A stretch of 64,000 nucleotides of DNA from Falsigemmobacter faecalis (GTDB taxonomy: Bacteria; Pseudomonadota; Alphaproteobacteria; Rhodobacterales; Rhodobacteraceae), in the NCBI RefSeq assembly GCF_003863335.1, contig NZ_RRAZ01000007.1, forward strand, positions 97,118 through 161,117. The letters run 5' to 3'. The notes beneath the pieces are model-generated. The model searched no databases. It was not told the DNA's origin and was given only the letters and a program-made list of their open reading frames with translations. Every line of letters starts with the position of its first letter. The stretch's first letter is position 1. This document shows positions 1-11,088 of this stretch, one piece after another. Position numbers and translations under genes: made by a program.

Positions 1-34
1 AGGATCTGCAACTGAAAACTGAAGGGTGCCTCTG

Positions 35-922
35 ATGCTGCGCCGTCTTGCTTCGCAACAGCCCGAGAGCTTTGCTTTTGCCCCGGCCAACCTTGCCTGG
101 GCTCAGGCGCAGGTGACGAAATATCCCGAGGGCCGTCAGGCCTCGGCGGTGATCCCGCTGCTGTGGCGCGCTCAGGAACAGGAAGGCTGGCTCACGAAGC
201 CCGCCATTGAATATATCGCGGATATGCTGGGCATGGCCTATATCCGCGTGCTGGAAGTCGCGACCTTCTACTTTATGTTCCAGCTGCAACCCATTGGCTC
301 GGTGGCCAATATCCAGATCTGCGGCACCACCTCCTGCATGATCTGCGGCGCCGAGGACCTGATCTCGGTCTGCCAGCGCAAGATTGCGCCGACGCCGCAT
401 ACGCTCTCAGCCGATGGTAAATTCACCTGGGAAGAGGTCGAATGCCTCGGGGCCTGCTCGAATGCGCCCATGGCGCAGATCGGCAAGGATTACTACGAGG
501 ATCTGACCGTCGAGACCCTGGAGCGGCTGATCGATGAGATGGCGGCGGGCGCAGTGCCGGTGCCGGGTCCGCAGAACGGCCGCTATTCCTCGGAGCCGCT
601 GGGCGGGCTGACCTCGCTGACCGTCGCGGATGCGGGCCGTCAGCAGTATAATGCCTCGGTGCAGGCGGCGGTGGACATCGGCGAGACGCTGAAGCGCATC
701 GACGGCACCGAAGTGCCGCTGGTCGTCTCCTGGCTGGAAAAGCCGGTGGCAGATGTGCCGGAAATTGAAGCTGAGGCCCCCGCTCCGGCGGCGGCAGGAC
801 TTGATGAGGCGCTGGCCGAAAAGCTGAGCGCCGGCCGGGTTGAGGTGGATGTGGCGAAACCCGCAGGTGTGGCGACCGCCGCCCCGGGCCAGCCCGTTGC
901 CGAACCGAAGACCGAAGAGTAA
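35..922 (+). CDS. nuoE: NADH-quinone oxidoreductase subunit E (24 kDa, [2Fe-2S] N1a)
   Basis: Peripheral-arm subunit of proton-pumping complex I that carries the N1a [2Fe-2S] cluster beside the NuoF flavin site. The four ligands are visible as a CGTTSC pair (Cys96, Cys101) and a CLGAC pair (Cys137, Cys141). The thioredoxin-like core ends near residue 165. A further ~130 residues rich in Ala, Pro and Glu follow, so the 295-aa protein is far longer than the ~165-aa E. coli subunit; C-terminal extensions are common in alphaproteobacteria. I chose ATG 35 (GAAGGG about 8 bases upstream) over the GTG at 26. First gene of the operon in view; nuoA-D would lie upstream of the window. Confidence 0.96.
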   Translation: MLRRLASQQPESFAFAPANLAWAQAQVTKYPEGRQASAVIPLLWRAQEQEGWLTKPAIEYIADMLGMAYIRVLEVATFYFMFQLQPIGSVANIQICGTTSCMICGAEDLISVCQRKIAPTPHTLSADGKFTWEEVECLGACSNAPMAQIGKDYYEDLTVETLERLIDEMAAGAVPVPGPQNGRYSSEPLGGLTSLTVADAGRQQYNASVQAAVDIGETLKRIDGTEVPLVVSWLEKPVADVPEIEAEAPAPAAAGLDEALAEKLSAGRVEVDVAKPAGVATAAPGQPVAEPKTEE

Positions 923-931
923 CGGGCAGCC

Positions 932-2468
<1,537 letters not shown>

Positions 2469-2477
2469 GGGCAGGGC

Positions 2478-2828
2478 ATGGCACAGCGCGGCGCAGTTCT
2501 TGTGATGATCCTCGGCGGGGCGCTGGCCCTGTCGGGTTGCAGCCGTATTGCCAGCCTGAACCCCTTTGGCAGCCGTACCACTTCGGATGTGCCCTATGCC
2601 GCTTCGCTCTCGGACGACCGCGCGGGCAATCTGACGGTCACCGTGAAAGCGGCAGGCGCAGGGCTCGATGCGGTGCGCGAAAGCGCGCGGATGCCGGTCA
2701 CGGAATACTGTCTGCGCCAGCACGGCAGTTCCGCCGCCGACTGGGTGATGGACGGCGCGGGCGCTGACTGGGCCGCCACGCGTAATGAGCGGGGGGATCT
2801 GACCTTCCGCGCCCGCTGCCGGGCATAA
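2478..2828 (+). CDS. small putative lipoprotein between nuoF and nuoG
   Basis: A 116-aa protein starting MAQRGAVLVMILGGALALSG followed by Cys, a classical lipobox (LSG/C), so it is probably exported and lipid-anchored. The mature part has no motif I recognise. It contains two more cysteines (in TEYCLRQ and RARCRA) that could form a disulphide. It sits 9 bases after nuoF and 96 before nuoG in the same orientation. Unidentified frames in this operon are known from Rhodobacter, but a periplasm-facing lipoprotein is hard to link to the cytoplasmic NADH module. Function unknown. Confidence 0.75.
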   Translation: MAQRGAVLVMILGGALALSGCSRIASLNPFGSRTTSDVPYAASLSDDRAGNLTVTVKAAGAGLDAVRESARMPVTEYCLRQHGSSAADWVMDGAGADWAATRNERGDLTFRARCRA

Positions 2829-2924
2829 ACGGCAGAGAGAATTCGGGTGTCGCGGCGGGATGACCGCGGGGCCCATACGAATGCAAGTGGCACCCGAAGC
2901 GGGGGCCGAGTTTGGAGACGGGGC

Positions 2925-4934
2925 ATGAGCACGCTCAAGAAGATCATCATCGACGGGATCGAAGTCGAAGTCGACGCCGCGATGACCATCATCCAGGCGG
3001 CTGAAGCGGCCGGGGTCGAGATCCCGCGCTTCTGCTACCATGAGCGGCTGTCGATCGCCGGCAACTGCCGCATGTGCCTTGTCGAGGTCGTGGGCGGCCC
3101 GCCGAAGCCTGCCGCCTCCTGCGCTATGCAGGTGCGCGACCTGCGCCCGGGCCCGAACGGCGAGCCGCCGGTCGTGAAGACCAATTCGCCCATGGTGAAA
3201 AAGGCCCGCGAAGGGGTGATGGAGTTCCTGCTCATCAACCACCCGCTCGACTGCCCGATCTGCGACCAGGGCGGCGAATGCGACCTCCAGGACCAGGCCA
3301 TGGCTTACGGCGTTGATTTCTCGCGCTTCCGCGAGCCGAAGCGCGCCTCGGAAGATCTGAACCTCGGGCCGCTGGTGAAAACCACCATGACGCGCTGCAT
3401 CTCCTGCACCCGCTGCGTGCGCTTCACCACGGAAGTGGCGGGCATCACCCAGATGGGCCAGACCGGACGCGGTGAAGACAGCGAGATCACCTCCTATCTG
3501 AACCAGACGCTGTCGTCGAACCTGCAGGGCAATATCATTGACCTTTGCCCGGTCGGGGCGCTGACCTCAAAGCCCTATGCCTTCACCGCCCGTCCCTGGG
3601 AGTTGACCAAGACCGAGTCTGTCGATGTGATGGATGGTCTGGGCAGCAACATCCGTGTCGACACCAAGGGCCGCGAAGTGATGCGCATTCTGCCGCGCAA
3701 CCACGACGGCGTGAACGAAGAGTGGATCTCGGATAAAACCCGTTTCGTCTGGGATGGTCTGCGCCGCCAGCGTCTCGACACGCCCTATATCCGTGAGAAT
3801 GGCCGTCTGCGCAAAGCCTCATGGAATGAAGCACTTGCTGCGGTGGCCCTGGCCGTGAAGGGCAAAAAGATTGCCGGTCTGATCGGTGATCTGGTCCCGG
3901 TTGAGGCGGCTTTCGCGCTGAAGCAGCTGGTCACCTCACTCGGTGGTAAGGTGGACTGCCGTACTGACGGCTCGCGCATTCCGGCGGGCAACCGCTCGGC
4001 CTATGTCGGCTCGGCTGAGATTGCCGATGTGGACGGCGCAAAGGCGATCTTCCTGATCGGCTCGGACCCGCGCAATGAAGCGCCGGTTCTGAACGCCCGG
4101 ATCCGCAAGGTCTGGTCGCGCGGCGCAGATGTGACGCTGGTCGGCCCGGCGGCGGATCTGACCTATGACTACCGCCACTACGGCACCGACCGCGAGGCGC
4201 TGCTGCGTCTGATCTCGGAGGCCCAGGCCACTGAGGGCGCGCTGGTGATCGTCGGGCAGGGCGCTCTGAATGAGGCCGATGGCGAAGCGGTTCTGGCCCA
4301 GGCCATGGCGCTGACCGAAAAGCTTGGCGGCAAAATGCTGGTTCTGCACACTGCTGCTTCGCGGGTTGGTGCGCTGGATATCGGTGCGGTCACGGAAGGC
4401 GGCGTGAAAGCGGCGGTTGAAGGGGCAGAGGTGATCTGGAACCTTGGCGCCGATGAGATTGAGATCGAGGCCGGCCCGGTGGTGATCTACCAGGGCAGCC
4501 ATGGCGACCGTGGGGCGCACCGCGCTGACATCATTCTGCCCGGTGCCTGCTATACGGAAGAAAACGGCCTCTTTGTGAATACGGAAGGCCGTCCGCAACT
4601 GGCTCTTCGCGCGGGCTTCCCGCCGGGTGAGGCGAAAGAGAACTGGGCGATCCTGCGCGCGGCCTCTGCCGCCATTGGCGCACAGCTTGGCTATGACGAT
4701 CTGGCCGGTCTGCGCCGCGCCCTGGTTGCGGAAGTGCCCTTCCTTGCGGCCGTCGATCAGGTCACCGCTTCCGCCTGGCAGCCGCTGGAGCTGCGCGCGC
4801 CGGGCAAGGCAGACTTCCGCTTTGTGATCAAAGACTTCTGGCTGACGAACCCCATCGCGCGCGCCTCGCCGCTGATGGCGGAGCTGTCGGCCGGTGCCAA
4901 AGCGCGGGATCAGGCCCCGCTGGCGGCAGAATAA
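2925..4934 (+). CDS. nuoG: NADH-quinone oxidoreductase subunit G (75 kDa)
   Basis: Iron-sulphur subunit that conducts electrons through the peripheral arm. N-terminal [2Fe-2S] ferredoxin domain with [15 protein letters not shown] and a later Cys; the His/Cys N5 site [19 protein letters not shown]; the 4Fe-4S site [11 protein letters not shown] with DLCPVGAL; then a molybdopterin-oxidoreductase-like domain that binds no cofactor in this family. The frame is open from 2847, but ATG 2925 ([17 protein letters not shown]) has GGAG upstream and matches the family start. At 669 aa it is the short alphaproteobacterial/mitochondrial form, not the ~900-aa E. coli form. Confidence 0.97.
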   Translation: MSTLKKIIIDGIEVEVDAAMTIIQAAEAAGVEIPRFCYHERLSIAGNCRMCLVEVVGGPPKPAASCAMQVRDLRPGPNGEPPVVKTNSPMVKKAREGVMEFLLINHPLDCPICDQGGECDLQDQAMAYGVDFSRFREPKRASEDLNLGPLVKTTMTRCISCTRCVRFTTEVAGITQMGQTGRGEDSEITSYLNQTLSSNLQGNIIDLCPVGALTSKPYAFTARPWELTKTESVDVMDGLGSNIRVDTKGREVMRILPRNHDGVNEEWISDKTRFVWDGLRRQRLDTPYIRENGRLRKASWNEALAAVALAVKGKKIAGLIGDLVPVEAAFALKQLVTSLGGKVDCRTDGSRIPAGNRSAYVGSAEIADVDGAKAIFLIGSDPRNEAPVLNARIRKVWSRGADVTLVGPAADLTYDYRHYGTDREALLRLISEAQATEGALVIVGQGALNEADGEAVLAQAMALTEKLGGKMLVLHTAASRVGALDIGAVTEGGVKAAVEGAEVIWNLGADEIEIEAGPVVIYQGSHGDRGAHRADIILPGACYTEENGLFVNTEGRPQLALRAGFPPGEAKENWAILRAASAAIGAQLGYDDLAGLRRALVAEVPFLAAVDQVTASAWQPLELRAPGKADFRFVIKDFWLTNPIARASPLMAELSAGAKARDQAPLAAE

Positions 4935-4938
4935 AGCG

Positions 4939-5325
4939 ATGCGCCGGATGGCTGTCGCCGCGATCCTGGCCCTTTCGGGCTGCGTCTCAGCAGACGCGCG
5001 GTCGCAGGCAGCCTATCCCCCGGGGTATCTGGGGATCGAGACCCGGCGTCTCGATGATGAGATGGTCAATTTCCGCGTTGCCATGCGCCATGCGGAACGG
5101 GGCCGTCAGCTTGAAGACTACGCTGCCTGCGCAGCGGCGCAATATGCACTGATCCGGGGCCATATGTTCGCACGTCACGTGCGCACGACGCTGGATCAAA
5201 GCGGCGCCATTGGGCGGGCCGATGCGGTCTATCTGATCTCGGCAACTCTGCCGAGAGGGGTGGCCACCATCGACGCTGAGACCACCGTGCGCGATTGCGG
5301 CGCACGCGGGATACCGACTGTATAA
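4939..5325 (+). CDS. small putative lipoprotein between nuoG and nuoH
   Basis: A 128-aa protein beginning MRRMAVAAILALSG then Cys, a very short lipoprotein signal with lipobox LSG/C. The mature part is soluble-looking, with a His/Arg-rich middle (RHAERGRQLEDYAACAAAQY) and cysteines at the end of that helix and near the C-terminus (VRDCGARG). ATG 4939 starts four bases after the nuoG stop; the open frame extends upstream into nuoG. It is the second exported lipoprotein in the operon. I do not recognise the family. Role in complex I assembly is only an inference from position. Confidence 0.72.
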   Translation: MRRMAVAAILALSGCVSADARSQAAYPPGYLGIETRRLDDEMVNFRVAMRHAERGRQLEDYAACAAAQYALIRGHMFARHVRTTLDQSGAIGRADAVYLISATLPRGVATIDAETTVRDCGARGIPTV

Positions 5326-5356
5326 GGCCGGAAAGAGACTGAGGACGTGAGGGAAA

Positions 5357-6394
5357 ATGGCTGAATTCTTTCAGACGGGGGCTGGCATCGCGGTGATCAT
5401 CGCCGCGCAGAGCCTTCTGGTCGTCGCCTTCGTGATGATCTCGCTGATCTTCCTCGTCTATGGCGACCGGAAGATCTGGGCGGCGGTGCAGCTGCGCCGT
5501 GGTCCGAACGTGGTGGGCCCCTGGGGTCTGCTGCAGACCTTTGCGGATGCGCTGAAATATGTGCTGAAGGAAGTGGTCATCCCGGCCGGTGCCGACCGTC
5601 CGGTCTTCTTCCTGGCGCCTCTGCTGTCTTTCGTGCTGGCTGTGGCGGCTTTCGCGGTGGTGCCCTTCAACTACGGTTGGGTGCTGGCGGATATCAACGT
5701 CGCGATCCTCTTTGTTTTCGCCGTCTCCTCGCTGGAGGTTTATGGCGTCATCATGGGCGGCTGGGCTTCGAACTCGAAGTATCCCTTCCTTGGTGGTCTG
5801 CGCTCGGCGGCACAGATGATCTCTTATGAGGTCTCGCTTGGTCTGATCATCGTCGGCATCATCATCTCGACCGGCTCGATGAACCTGACCGCGATTGTCG
5901 AAGCGCAGCGCGGTGATTTCGGCTTCTTCAACTGGTACTGGCTGCCGCATCTGCCGATGTTCGTGCTGTTCTTCATCTCGGCTCTGGCTGAGACGAACCG
6001 CCCGCCCTTCGATCTTCCGGAAGCGGAATCCGAGCTGGTTGCAGGCTTCATGGTCGAATACGGCTCGACGCCTTACCTTTTGTTCATGGCGGGCGAATAT
6101 ATTGCCATCTGGCTGATGTGTGCGCTGCTGTCGCTGCTGTTCATGGGCGGCTGGCTCTCGCCGATCCCGGGGATCCCTGATGGCTTCCTGTGGATGTTCG
6201 GCAAGATGTGCCTGTTCTTCTTCCTCTTTGCCATGGTGAAGGCGATTGTGCCGCGCTACCGCTATGACCAGCTGATGCGCATTGGCTGGAAGGTCTTCCT
6301 GCCGCTGTCGCTGGGCTGGGTGGTGCTGGTCTCGTTCCTCGCAAAGTTTGAAGTGCTGGGCAGCTTCTGGGCCCGCTGGGCAATCGGGGGCTGA
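5357..6394 (+). CDS. nuoH: NADH-quinone oxidoreductase subunit H
   Basis: Membrane-arm subunit at the junction with the peripheral arm, forming part of the quinone chamber. 345 aa with about eight membrane segments and the conserved loops [17 protein letters not shown], the acidic loop [20 protein letters not shown] and the MVEYGS segment lining the quinone cavity. Start ATG 5357 follows GAGGGAAAA. Length is normal. Confidence 0.97.
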   Translation: MAEFFQTGAGIAVIIAAQSLLVVAFVMISLIFLVYGDRKIWAAVQLRRGPNVVGPWGLLQTFADALKYVLKEVVIPAGADRPVFFLAPLLSFVLAVAAFAVVPFNYGWVLADINVAILFVFAVSSLEVYGVIMGGWASNSKYPFLGGLRSAAQMISYEVSLGLIIVGIIISTGSMNLTAIVEAQRGDFGFFNWYWLPHLPMFVLFFISALAETNRPPFDLPEAESELVAGFMVEYGSTPYLLFMAGEYIAIWLMCALLSLLFMGGWLSPIPGIPDGFLWMFGKMCLFFFLFAMVKAIVPRYRYDQLMRIGWKVFLPLSLGWVVLVSFLAKFEVLGSFWARWAIGG

Positions 6395-6399
6395 GGGCA

Positions 6400-6870
6400 G
6401 TGGGGAACGGTCTCGCACAGATCTGTCTGTCTGCTGACCGCGCGTCAGGCCACCGCCCTCAGGGCCGGGTGCCGATGCGCGGCGCGCAGCGGATGCGGGG
6501 GCGGTCTCCTTTGCTGCTGCGCGGCAACGTGCTGCAAAGCCTGGCAGATCAGCGCGGCTTCCTCTATGACGGCGCTGTGCCGGTTAACAATTTCTGGCGG
6601 CGCGGCTTTGGCCGCACCGTCCGCCGCTGCTCGGTTGTGCCGATGGATGTGGACCGCGGCGACATCGCCTTTGAGGATGTCGCCGGATCAGGGACCCGCC
6701 TGAGGCTTCAGGGCAGACTTCCCGCGATGCGGGTGTATCTGTACTACGAGGTCGAAACGACCCCGGATTCGACATATGACGGCAGAGTCCTTCAGAGCGC
6801 TTATCAGGTCCGCCGGGCCGGTGACGCGACGAACGGCTCTGAAGGGACGCCGGAAAGGGCCGAGCAATGA
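6400..6870 (+). CDS. unrecognised ORF between nuoH and nuoI
   Basis: Frame of 156 codons with a GTG at 6400, five bases after nuoH, ending in an ATGA overlap with nuoI. The N-terminal third is basic and low-quality, so an internal start such as ATG 6475 is possible. The rest ([36 protein letters not shown]) looks like a small soluble beta-rich protein. No signal peptide, membrane span or known motif is visible. Coding is supported by the overlap with nuoI and by co-direction, not by homology I can name. Confidence 0.6.
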   Translation: MGNGLAQICLSADRASGHRPQGRVPMRGAQRMRGRSPLLLRGNVLQSLADQRGFLYDGAVPVNNFWRRGFGRTVRRCSVVPMDVDRGDIAFEDVAGSGTRLRLQGRLPAMRVYLYYEVETTPDSTYDGRVLQSAYQVRRAGDATNGSEGTPERAEQ

Positions 6871-7361
6871 CCCAGATCGACTGGACACGCGCCACCAAAT
6901 ATTTCTTTCTGGTGGACTTCATCAAAGGCTTTGGCCTTGGCATGAAGTATTTCTTCGCGCCCAAGGACACGCTGAACTACCCCCACGAGAAAGGCCCGCT
7001 CTCGCCCCGTTTCCGTGGCGAGCATGCGCTGCGCCGCTATCCGAACGGCGAAGAGCGCTGCATCGCCTGCAAGCTCTGCGAAGCGATCTGCCCGGCGCAG
7101 GCCATCACCATTGATGCCGAACCGCGCGACGACGGCTCGCGCCGCACCACGCGCTATGACATCGATATGACGAAATGCATCTACTGTGGTTTCTGCCAGG
7201 AAGCCTGCCCGGTGGATGCCATCGTCGAAGGCCCGAACTTTGAGTTCTCGACCGAGACCCGCGAAGAGCTGTTCTACGACAAGGAAAAGCTCCTTGAGAA
7301 CGGCGACCGCTGGGAGGCGCAGATTGCGCGCAACCTCGAACTCGACGCGCCCTACAGATGA
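6867..7361 (+). CDS. nuoI: NADH-quinone oxidoreductase subunit I (two [4Fe-4S])
   Basis: The 8Fe ferredoxin-type subunit (clusters N6a and N6b) that links NuoG to the quinone-proximal NuoB. 164 aa with two classic motifs, [12 protein letters not shown] and [12 protein letters not shown], preceded by an amphipathic N-terminal helix ([19 protein letters not shown]) that lies on the membrane. The ATG at 6867 overlaps the stop of the preceding ORF by four bases, indicating translational coupling. Confidence 0.97.
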   Translation: MTQIDWTRATKYFFLVDFIKGFGLGMKYFFAPKDTLNYPHEKGPLSPRFRGEHALRRYPNGEERCIACKLCEAICPAQAITIDAEPRDDGSRRTTRYDIDMTKCIYCGFCQEACPVDAIVEGPNFEFSTETREELFYDKEKLLENGDRWEAQIARNLELDAPYR

Positions 7362-7465
7362 CCGCTGCGCTCCGCCTCTTTGCCCTGACGCAGGCCGCCA
7401 CCGCCGGGACGCTGTCCCGGGCGGCGCATGGCTTTGCGCCCAACCCAGGAGGCCGGACCCGATGA
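7358..7465 (+). CDS. possible 35-codon ORF bridging nuoI and the next gene
   Basis: ATG 7358 overlaps the nuoI stop as ATGA, and its own TGA (7463-7465) overlaps the ATG of the next gene (7462), also as ATGA. The 35-residue peptide begins [18 protein letters not shown] and ends in a Pro/Arg-rich tail; it is mildly hydrophobic and basic. A chance open frame of this length is common at this GC content. The two exact four-base overlaps are what make it worth listing: it may be a true microprotein or a coupling leader that carries ribosomes into the next gene. A ribosome-binding site for the next gene (GGAGG near 7448-7452) lies within it. Confidence 0.4.
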   Translation: MTAALRLFALTQAATAGTLSRAAHGFAPNPGGRTR

Positions 7466-7884
7466 GCACTCCGACGAATAACCCCTGGAGTCAGATGATC
7501 GAGACCATGCTGGAGCAATCCCGCAAGGTCTCCGAGACCTTTAACCCGGCGCTGGAAACCTTCCGCGTCAAAGGGTTTGAGGACATGATTCCCACCCTGA
7601 ACCGCGACTTCATGGAGCTGGTCTGGGGTAAGACCATGAACCACGACGGGCTGGACGCGAAAACGCGTCTTCTCGTCACACTGACCGCGCTGACCGTGCT
7701 TGGCGCGCAGGCAGAACCACAGATCCGGCTGACCGTCCGCCATGCGTTGCAGGCGGGTGCCAGCCAGAGAGAAGTTGCCGAAACGATCTGTCAGGCGGGC
7801 CTCTTTGGCGGCCTGCCGGCGATGCAGAAGGCACTGGAAATCGCGCAAAGCGTCTTTGCCGAGATCGAGGAGAAAAAGGAATGA
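7462..7884 (+). CDS. carboxymuconolactone decarboxylase-like protein in the nuo operon
   Basis: 140-aa helical protein of the carboxymuconolactone decarboxylase (CMD/AhpD) superfamily: [34 protein letters not shown], then [36 protein letters not shown], the typical CMD helical pair. The CxxC of the AhpD peroxidase branch is absent, so peroxidase activity is unlikely. ATG 7462 has GGAGG upstream; the longer open frame inside nuoI is not used. Its stop overlaps nuoJ by four bases. Position between nuoI and nuoJ suggests a complex I-related role, untested. Confidence 0.85.
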   Translation: MSTPTNNPWSQMIETMLEQSRKVSETFNPALETFRVKGFEDMIPTLNRDFMELVWGKTMNHDGLDAKTRLLVTLTALTVLGAQAEPQIRLTVRHALQAGASQREVAETICQAGLFGGLPAMQKALEIAQSVFAEIEEKKE

Positions 7885-8495
7885 GTGTCGCCGATCTGGC
7901 TTTTTATGCCTTCGCCATTGTGACCGTGGTGGCGGCGCTGCTGGTGACCGTATCGCGCAATCCGGTGCATTCGGTGCTGTGGCTGATCCTGACGTTCTTC
8001 TCTTCGGCGGGCCTGCTGGTGCTGCTGGGGGCGGAGTTTGTCGCCATGCTGCTGGTCATCGTCTATGTCGGTGCGGTGGCGGTGCTGTTCCTCTTCGTCG
8101 TGATGATGCTCGACGTGGATTTTGCCGAGCTGAAGGGCGAGATGGCGCGGACCATGCCGCTGGCGCTGCTGATCGGGGCGATCCTGCTGATCCAGCTGGT
8201 CATGGCCTTCTCGGCCTGGAAATTCGCCGATGGCGCCATGGGGCTGCGGGCCAATGTGACGCCGGATCTGGCGGAGATCCACAATACCAAGGCGCTTGGG
8301 CTGCTGATCTATGACAAATATTTCATCCTCTTCCAGATGGCGGGCATGGTCCTGCTGGTTGCGATGATCGGGGCGATCACCCTGACGCTGCGCCACCGCA
8401 CCAATGTCAAGCGCCAGAACGTGATGGTGCAGATGTCGCGCGATCCGGCCAAGACGATGGAGATGCGGGACGTGAAACCGGGGCAGGGGCTCTGA
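7881..8495 (+). CDS. nuoJ: NADH-quinone oxidoreductase subunit J
   Basis: Membrane subunit (ND6 type) of 204 aa with five predicted spans. Conserved TM3 with pi-bulge residues ([27 protein letters not shown]) is visible and takes part in coupling. The start ATG overlaps the preceding gene stop (ATGA). The final ~25 residues are a hydrophilic tail ([17 protein letters not shown]). Confidence 0.96.
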   Translation: MSVADLAFYAFAIVTVVAALLVTVSRNPVHSVLWLILTFFSSAGLLVLLGAEFVAMLLVIVYVGAVAVLFLFVVMMLDVDFAELKGEMARTMPLALLIGAILLIQLVMAFSAWKFADGAMGLRANVTPDLAEIHNTKALGLLIYDKYFILFQMAGMVLLVAMIGAITLTLRHRTNVKRQNVMVQMSRDPAKTMEMRDVKPGQGL

Positions 8496-8546
8496 GCCGG
8501 TTTCTGCAGCCGGGGGGCCTGCCCTCTGTCTGCGGGGAATATCTGA

Positions 8547-8572
8547 GGCTCCGACCCGCAGGGGTCGGAGCT
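8547..8572. other. perfect 10-bp hairpin in the nuoJ-nuoK gap
   Basis: GCTCCGACCC (8548-8557), loop GCAG, GGGTCGGAGC (8562-8571). It lies in the only long gap (230 bases, 8496-8725) between nuo genes. No run of T follows, so it does not look like an intrinsic terminator. It could be an RNA processing or stabilising structure, or a remnant of a repetitive palindrome. Confidence 0.7.
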
Positions 8573-8725
8573 GCGCTTCGCAAAACCGGGGGCCGGTGCC
8601 GCATCACTCTGGCGGCGCGCCCGGCGGGCGGGGGCGAGAGACGTTAAGAATTATCCTGCCCGCCCGCTCCTGAGGCGGCGGGGCAGACGGAACGGAAACG
8701 GGCAGAAGTCCCGGAGGGAACGACG

Positions 8726-9037
8726 ATGGTGACAGTTGGACTGGAACATTACCTGACGGTGGCGGCGGCGCTGTTCGTCATCGGGATCTTCGGGATCTTC
8801 TTGAACCGGAAGAACGTGATCGTCATCCTGATGTCGATCGAGATGATCCTGCTGTCGGTCAATATCAACCTGGTGGCCTTTTCGAGCCATCTGGGCGATC
8901 TCACGGGTCAGGTCTTCACCATGTTCGTGCTGACCGTGGCCGCCGCAGAGGCCGCCATTGGTCTGGCGATCCTGGTCTGCTTCTTCCGTAACCGCGGCAC
9001 CATCGACGTCGAAGACGTCAACGTGATGAAGGGCTGA
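8726..9037 (+). CDS. nuoK: NADH-quinone oxidoreductase subunit K
   Basis: ND4L-type membrane subunit, 103 aa, three spans: [42 protein letters not shown] with its conserved membrane Glu, and [22 protein letters not shown] with the second conserved Glu. Start ATG 8726 has GGAGGG eight bases upstream. Length and motifs are normal. Confidence 0.96.
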   Translation: MVTVGLEHYLTVAAALFVIGIFGIFLNRKNVIVILMSIEMILLSVNINLVAFSSHLGDLTGQVFTMFVLTVAAAEAAIGLAILVCFFRNRGTIDVEDVNVMKG

Positions 9038-9042
9038 GGCCA

Positions 9043-11076
9043 ATGGAGACAATCATCCTTTTTGCGCCATTGCTCGGCGCGCTGATCACCGGCTTTGGCT
9101 GGAAGCTGATCGGCGAGAAGACGGGGCAGATCCTTGCCACGGCGCTGGTCATGCTGGCGGCTGTGCTGTCCTGGGTGGTCTTTCTCAGCTTTGACGGCGA
9201 GACGCAGCAGATCACTGTGCTGCGCTGGATCGACTCGGGCTCGCTTGGGGCGGAATGGGGCATCCGCCTCGACCGGATGACCGCGATCATGCTGATCGTG
9301 GTGAACTCTGTCTCGGCGCTCGTGCACCTCTATTCGTTCGGCTATATGGCCCATGACGAGAACTGGACCGACGACGAGCCTTATCGCGCGCGCTTCTTCG
9401 CTTATCTGTCGTTCTTCACCTTTGCCATGCTGATGCTGGTGACCTCTGACAACCTGATCCAGATGTTCTTCGGCTGGGAAGGTGTGGGCGTCGCCTCTTA
9501 TCTGCTGATCGGGTTTTACTGGAAAAAGCAGTCGGCTTCGGCCGCGGCGATCAAGGCCTTTGTGGTCAACCGGGTGGGGGACTTTGGTTTCCTGCTGGGG
9601 ATTGCGCTGATCTATTTCCTGACCGACTCGGTGCGCTTTGACGATATCTTCGCGGCGGTGCCGAAACTGGCTGAGACCGGCTTCACCTTCCTTGGGATTG
9701 AGTGGACTGCGGCGAACCTGATCGGCGTGTTGCTGTTCATCGGGGCGATGGGCAAATCGGCGCAGCTTTTCCTGCACACCTGGCTGCCGGATGCGATGGA
9801 AGGCCCGACCCCGGTGTCGGCGCTGATCCACGCGGCCACCATGGTCACCGCGGGTGTCTTCCTCGTCTGCCGCATGTCGCCGCTTTATGAAGTGGCGCCG
9901 GAAGCGAAGATGATGATCGTCTATATCGGTGGCTTCACCGCCTTCTTCGCCGCGACCGTGGGTCTGGTGCAGAACGATATCAAGCGCGTCATCGCCTATT
10001 CGACCTGTTCGCAGCTGGGCTATATGTTCGTCGCCGCCGGCGTCGGCCTTTACCCGGTGGCGATGTTCCACCTCTTCACGCATGCTTTCTTCAAAGCGAT
10101 GCTCTTCCTTGGTGCGGGCTCGGTGATCCATGCGACCCATCATGAGCAGGATATGCGCTGGTATGGCGGTCTGCGCAAAAAGATCCCCGTCACCTTCTGG
10201 GCGATGATGATCGGCACCCTCGCCATCACCGGCGTTGGTATCCCGCTGACCTATATTGGTTTTGCAGGCTTTATCTCGAAAGACGCCGTCATTGAGGGGG
10301 CCTATGTCGGCGCTCCGGCGATTGTCTTCTGGCTGCTGGTTGTTGGCGCGCTGATGACCTCGTTCTACTCGTGGCGTCTGATTTTCCTGACCTTCTTCGG
10401 GGAAAACCGCGCGCATCTGAAGCCTGCGGATGATCATCACGGTCATCATGCCCATGGCCATGACGATCACGCCCATCACCATGAGCCCCATGAGAGCCCG
10501 ATGGTCATGCTGATCCCGCTGATCGTGCTGGCCTTTGGCGCGGTCTTTGCCGGGATGCTGTGGAAAGAGGCCTTCTTCGGTCATGCTGAGCATGTGCTGG
10601 AGTGGTTCCACGGCGCGATTGCGATGACCACCATGGTGGAAGATCACGGCGCCATGGTTGCGCTGATGGATGCGGCGCATCATGTGCCGACCTGGGTCAA
10701 ACTTGCGCCCTTCGTGGCTATGCTGACCGGTCTGGCGCTGGCCTGGGTTATGTATATCCGCAAACCGGAGCTTCCGGCGAAGATCGCGGCTGAGCAGAAC
10801 ACGCTGTATCAGTTCCTGCTGAACAAGTGGTATTTCGACGAGCTTTATAACTTCCTCTTCGTGCGTCCGGCGATGGCCCTGGGCCGTTTCCTCTGGAAGC
10901 GCGGAGACGGTAATGTCATCGACGGCACCATCAATGGCATTGCCATGGGCATCATCCCCTTCTTCACGCGGCTCGCGGGCCGTCTGCAGTCGGGCTATGT
11001 GTTCCACTATGCCTTCGCCATGGTGCTGGGCATCGTGGTGCTCGTCACCTGGATGAGCCTTTCGGGCAGCCACTGA
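9043..11076 (+). CDS. nuoL: NADH-quinone oxidoreductase subunit L
   Basis: Distal antiporter-like subunit (ND5), 677 aa, with ~16 spans and the long lateral helix near the C-terminus. The proton-channel segment [45 protein letters not shown] is intact. A histidine-rich cytoplasmic or periplasmic loop lies about residues 465-488 ([18 protein letters not shown]), with about a dozen His. Such loops occur in other alphaproteobacterial NuoL proteins and could bind metal, but no function is established. Starts six bases after nuoK. Confidence 0.96.
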   Translation: METIILFAPLLGALITGFGWKLIGEKTGQILATALVMLAAVLSWVVFLSFDGETQQITVLRWIDSGSLGAEWGIRLDRMTAIMLIVVNSVSALVHLYSFGYMAHDENWTDDEPYRARFFAYLSFFTFAMLMLVTSDNLIQMFFGWEGVGVASYLLIGFYWKKQSASAAAIKAFVVNRVGDFGFLLGIALIYFLTDSVRFDDIFAAVPKLAETGFTFLGIEWTAANLIGVLLFIGAMGKSAQLFLHTWLPDAMEGPTPVSALIHAATMVTAGVFLVCRMSPLYEVAPEAKMMIVYIGGFTAFFAATVGLVQNDIKRVIAYSTCSQLGYMFVAAGVGLYPVAMFHLFTHAFFKAMLFLGAGSVIHATHHEQDMRWYGGLRKKIPVTFWAMMIGTLAITGVGIPLTYIGFAGFISKDAVIEGAYVGAPAIVFWLLVVGALMTSFYSWRLIFLTFFGENRAHLKPADDHHGHHAHGHDDHAHHHEPHESPMVMLIPLIVLAFGAVFAGMLWKEAFFGHAEHVLEWFHGAIAMTTMVEDHGAMVALMDAAHHVPTWVKLAPFVAMLTGLALAWVMYIRKPELPAKIAAEQNTLYQFLLNKWYFDELYNFLFVRPAMALGRFLWKRGDGNVIDGTINGIAMGIIPFFTRLAGRLQSGYVFHYAFAMVLGIVVLVTWMSLSGSH

Positions 11077-11088
11077 GGTCAGGGACCA

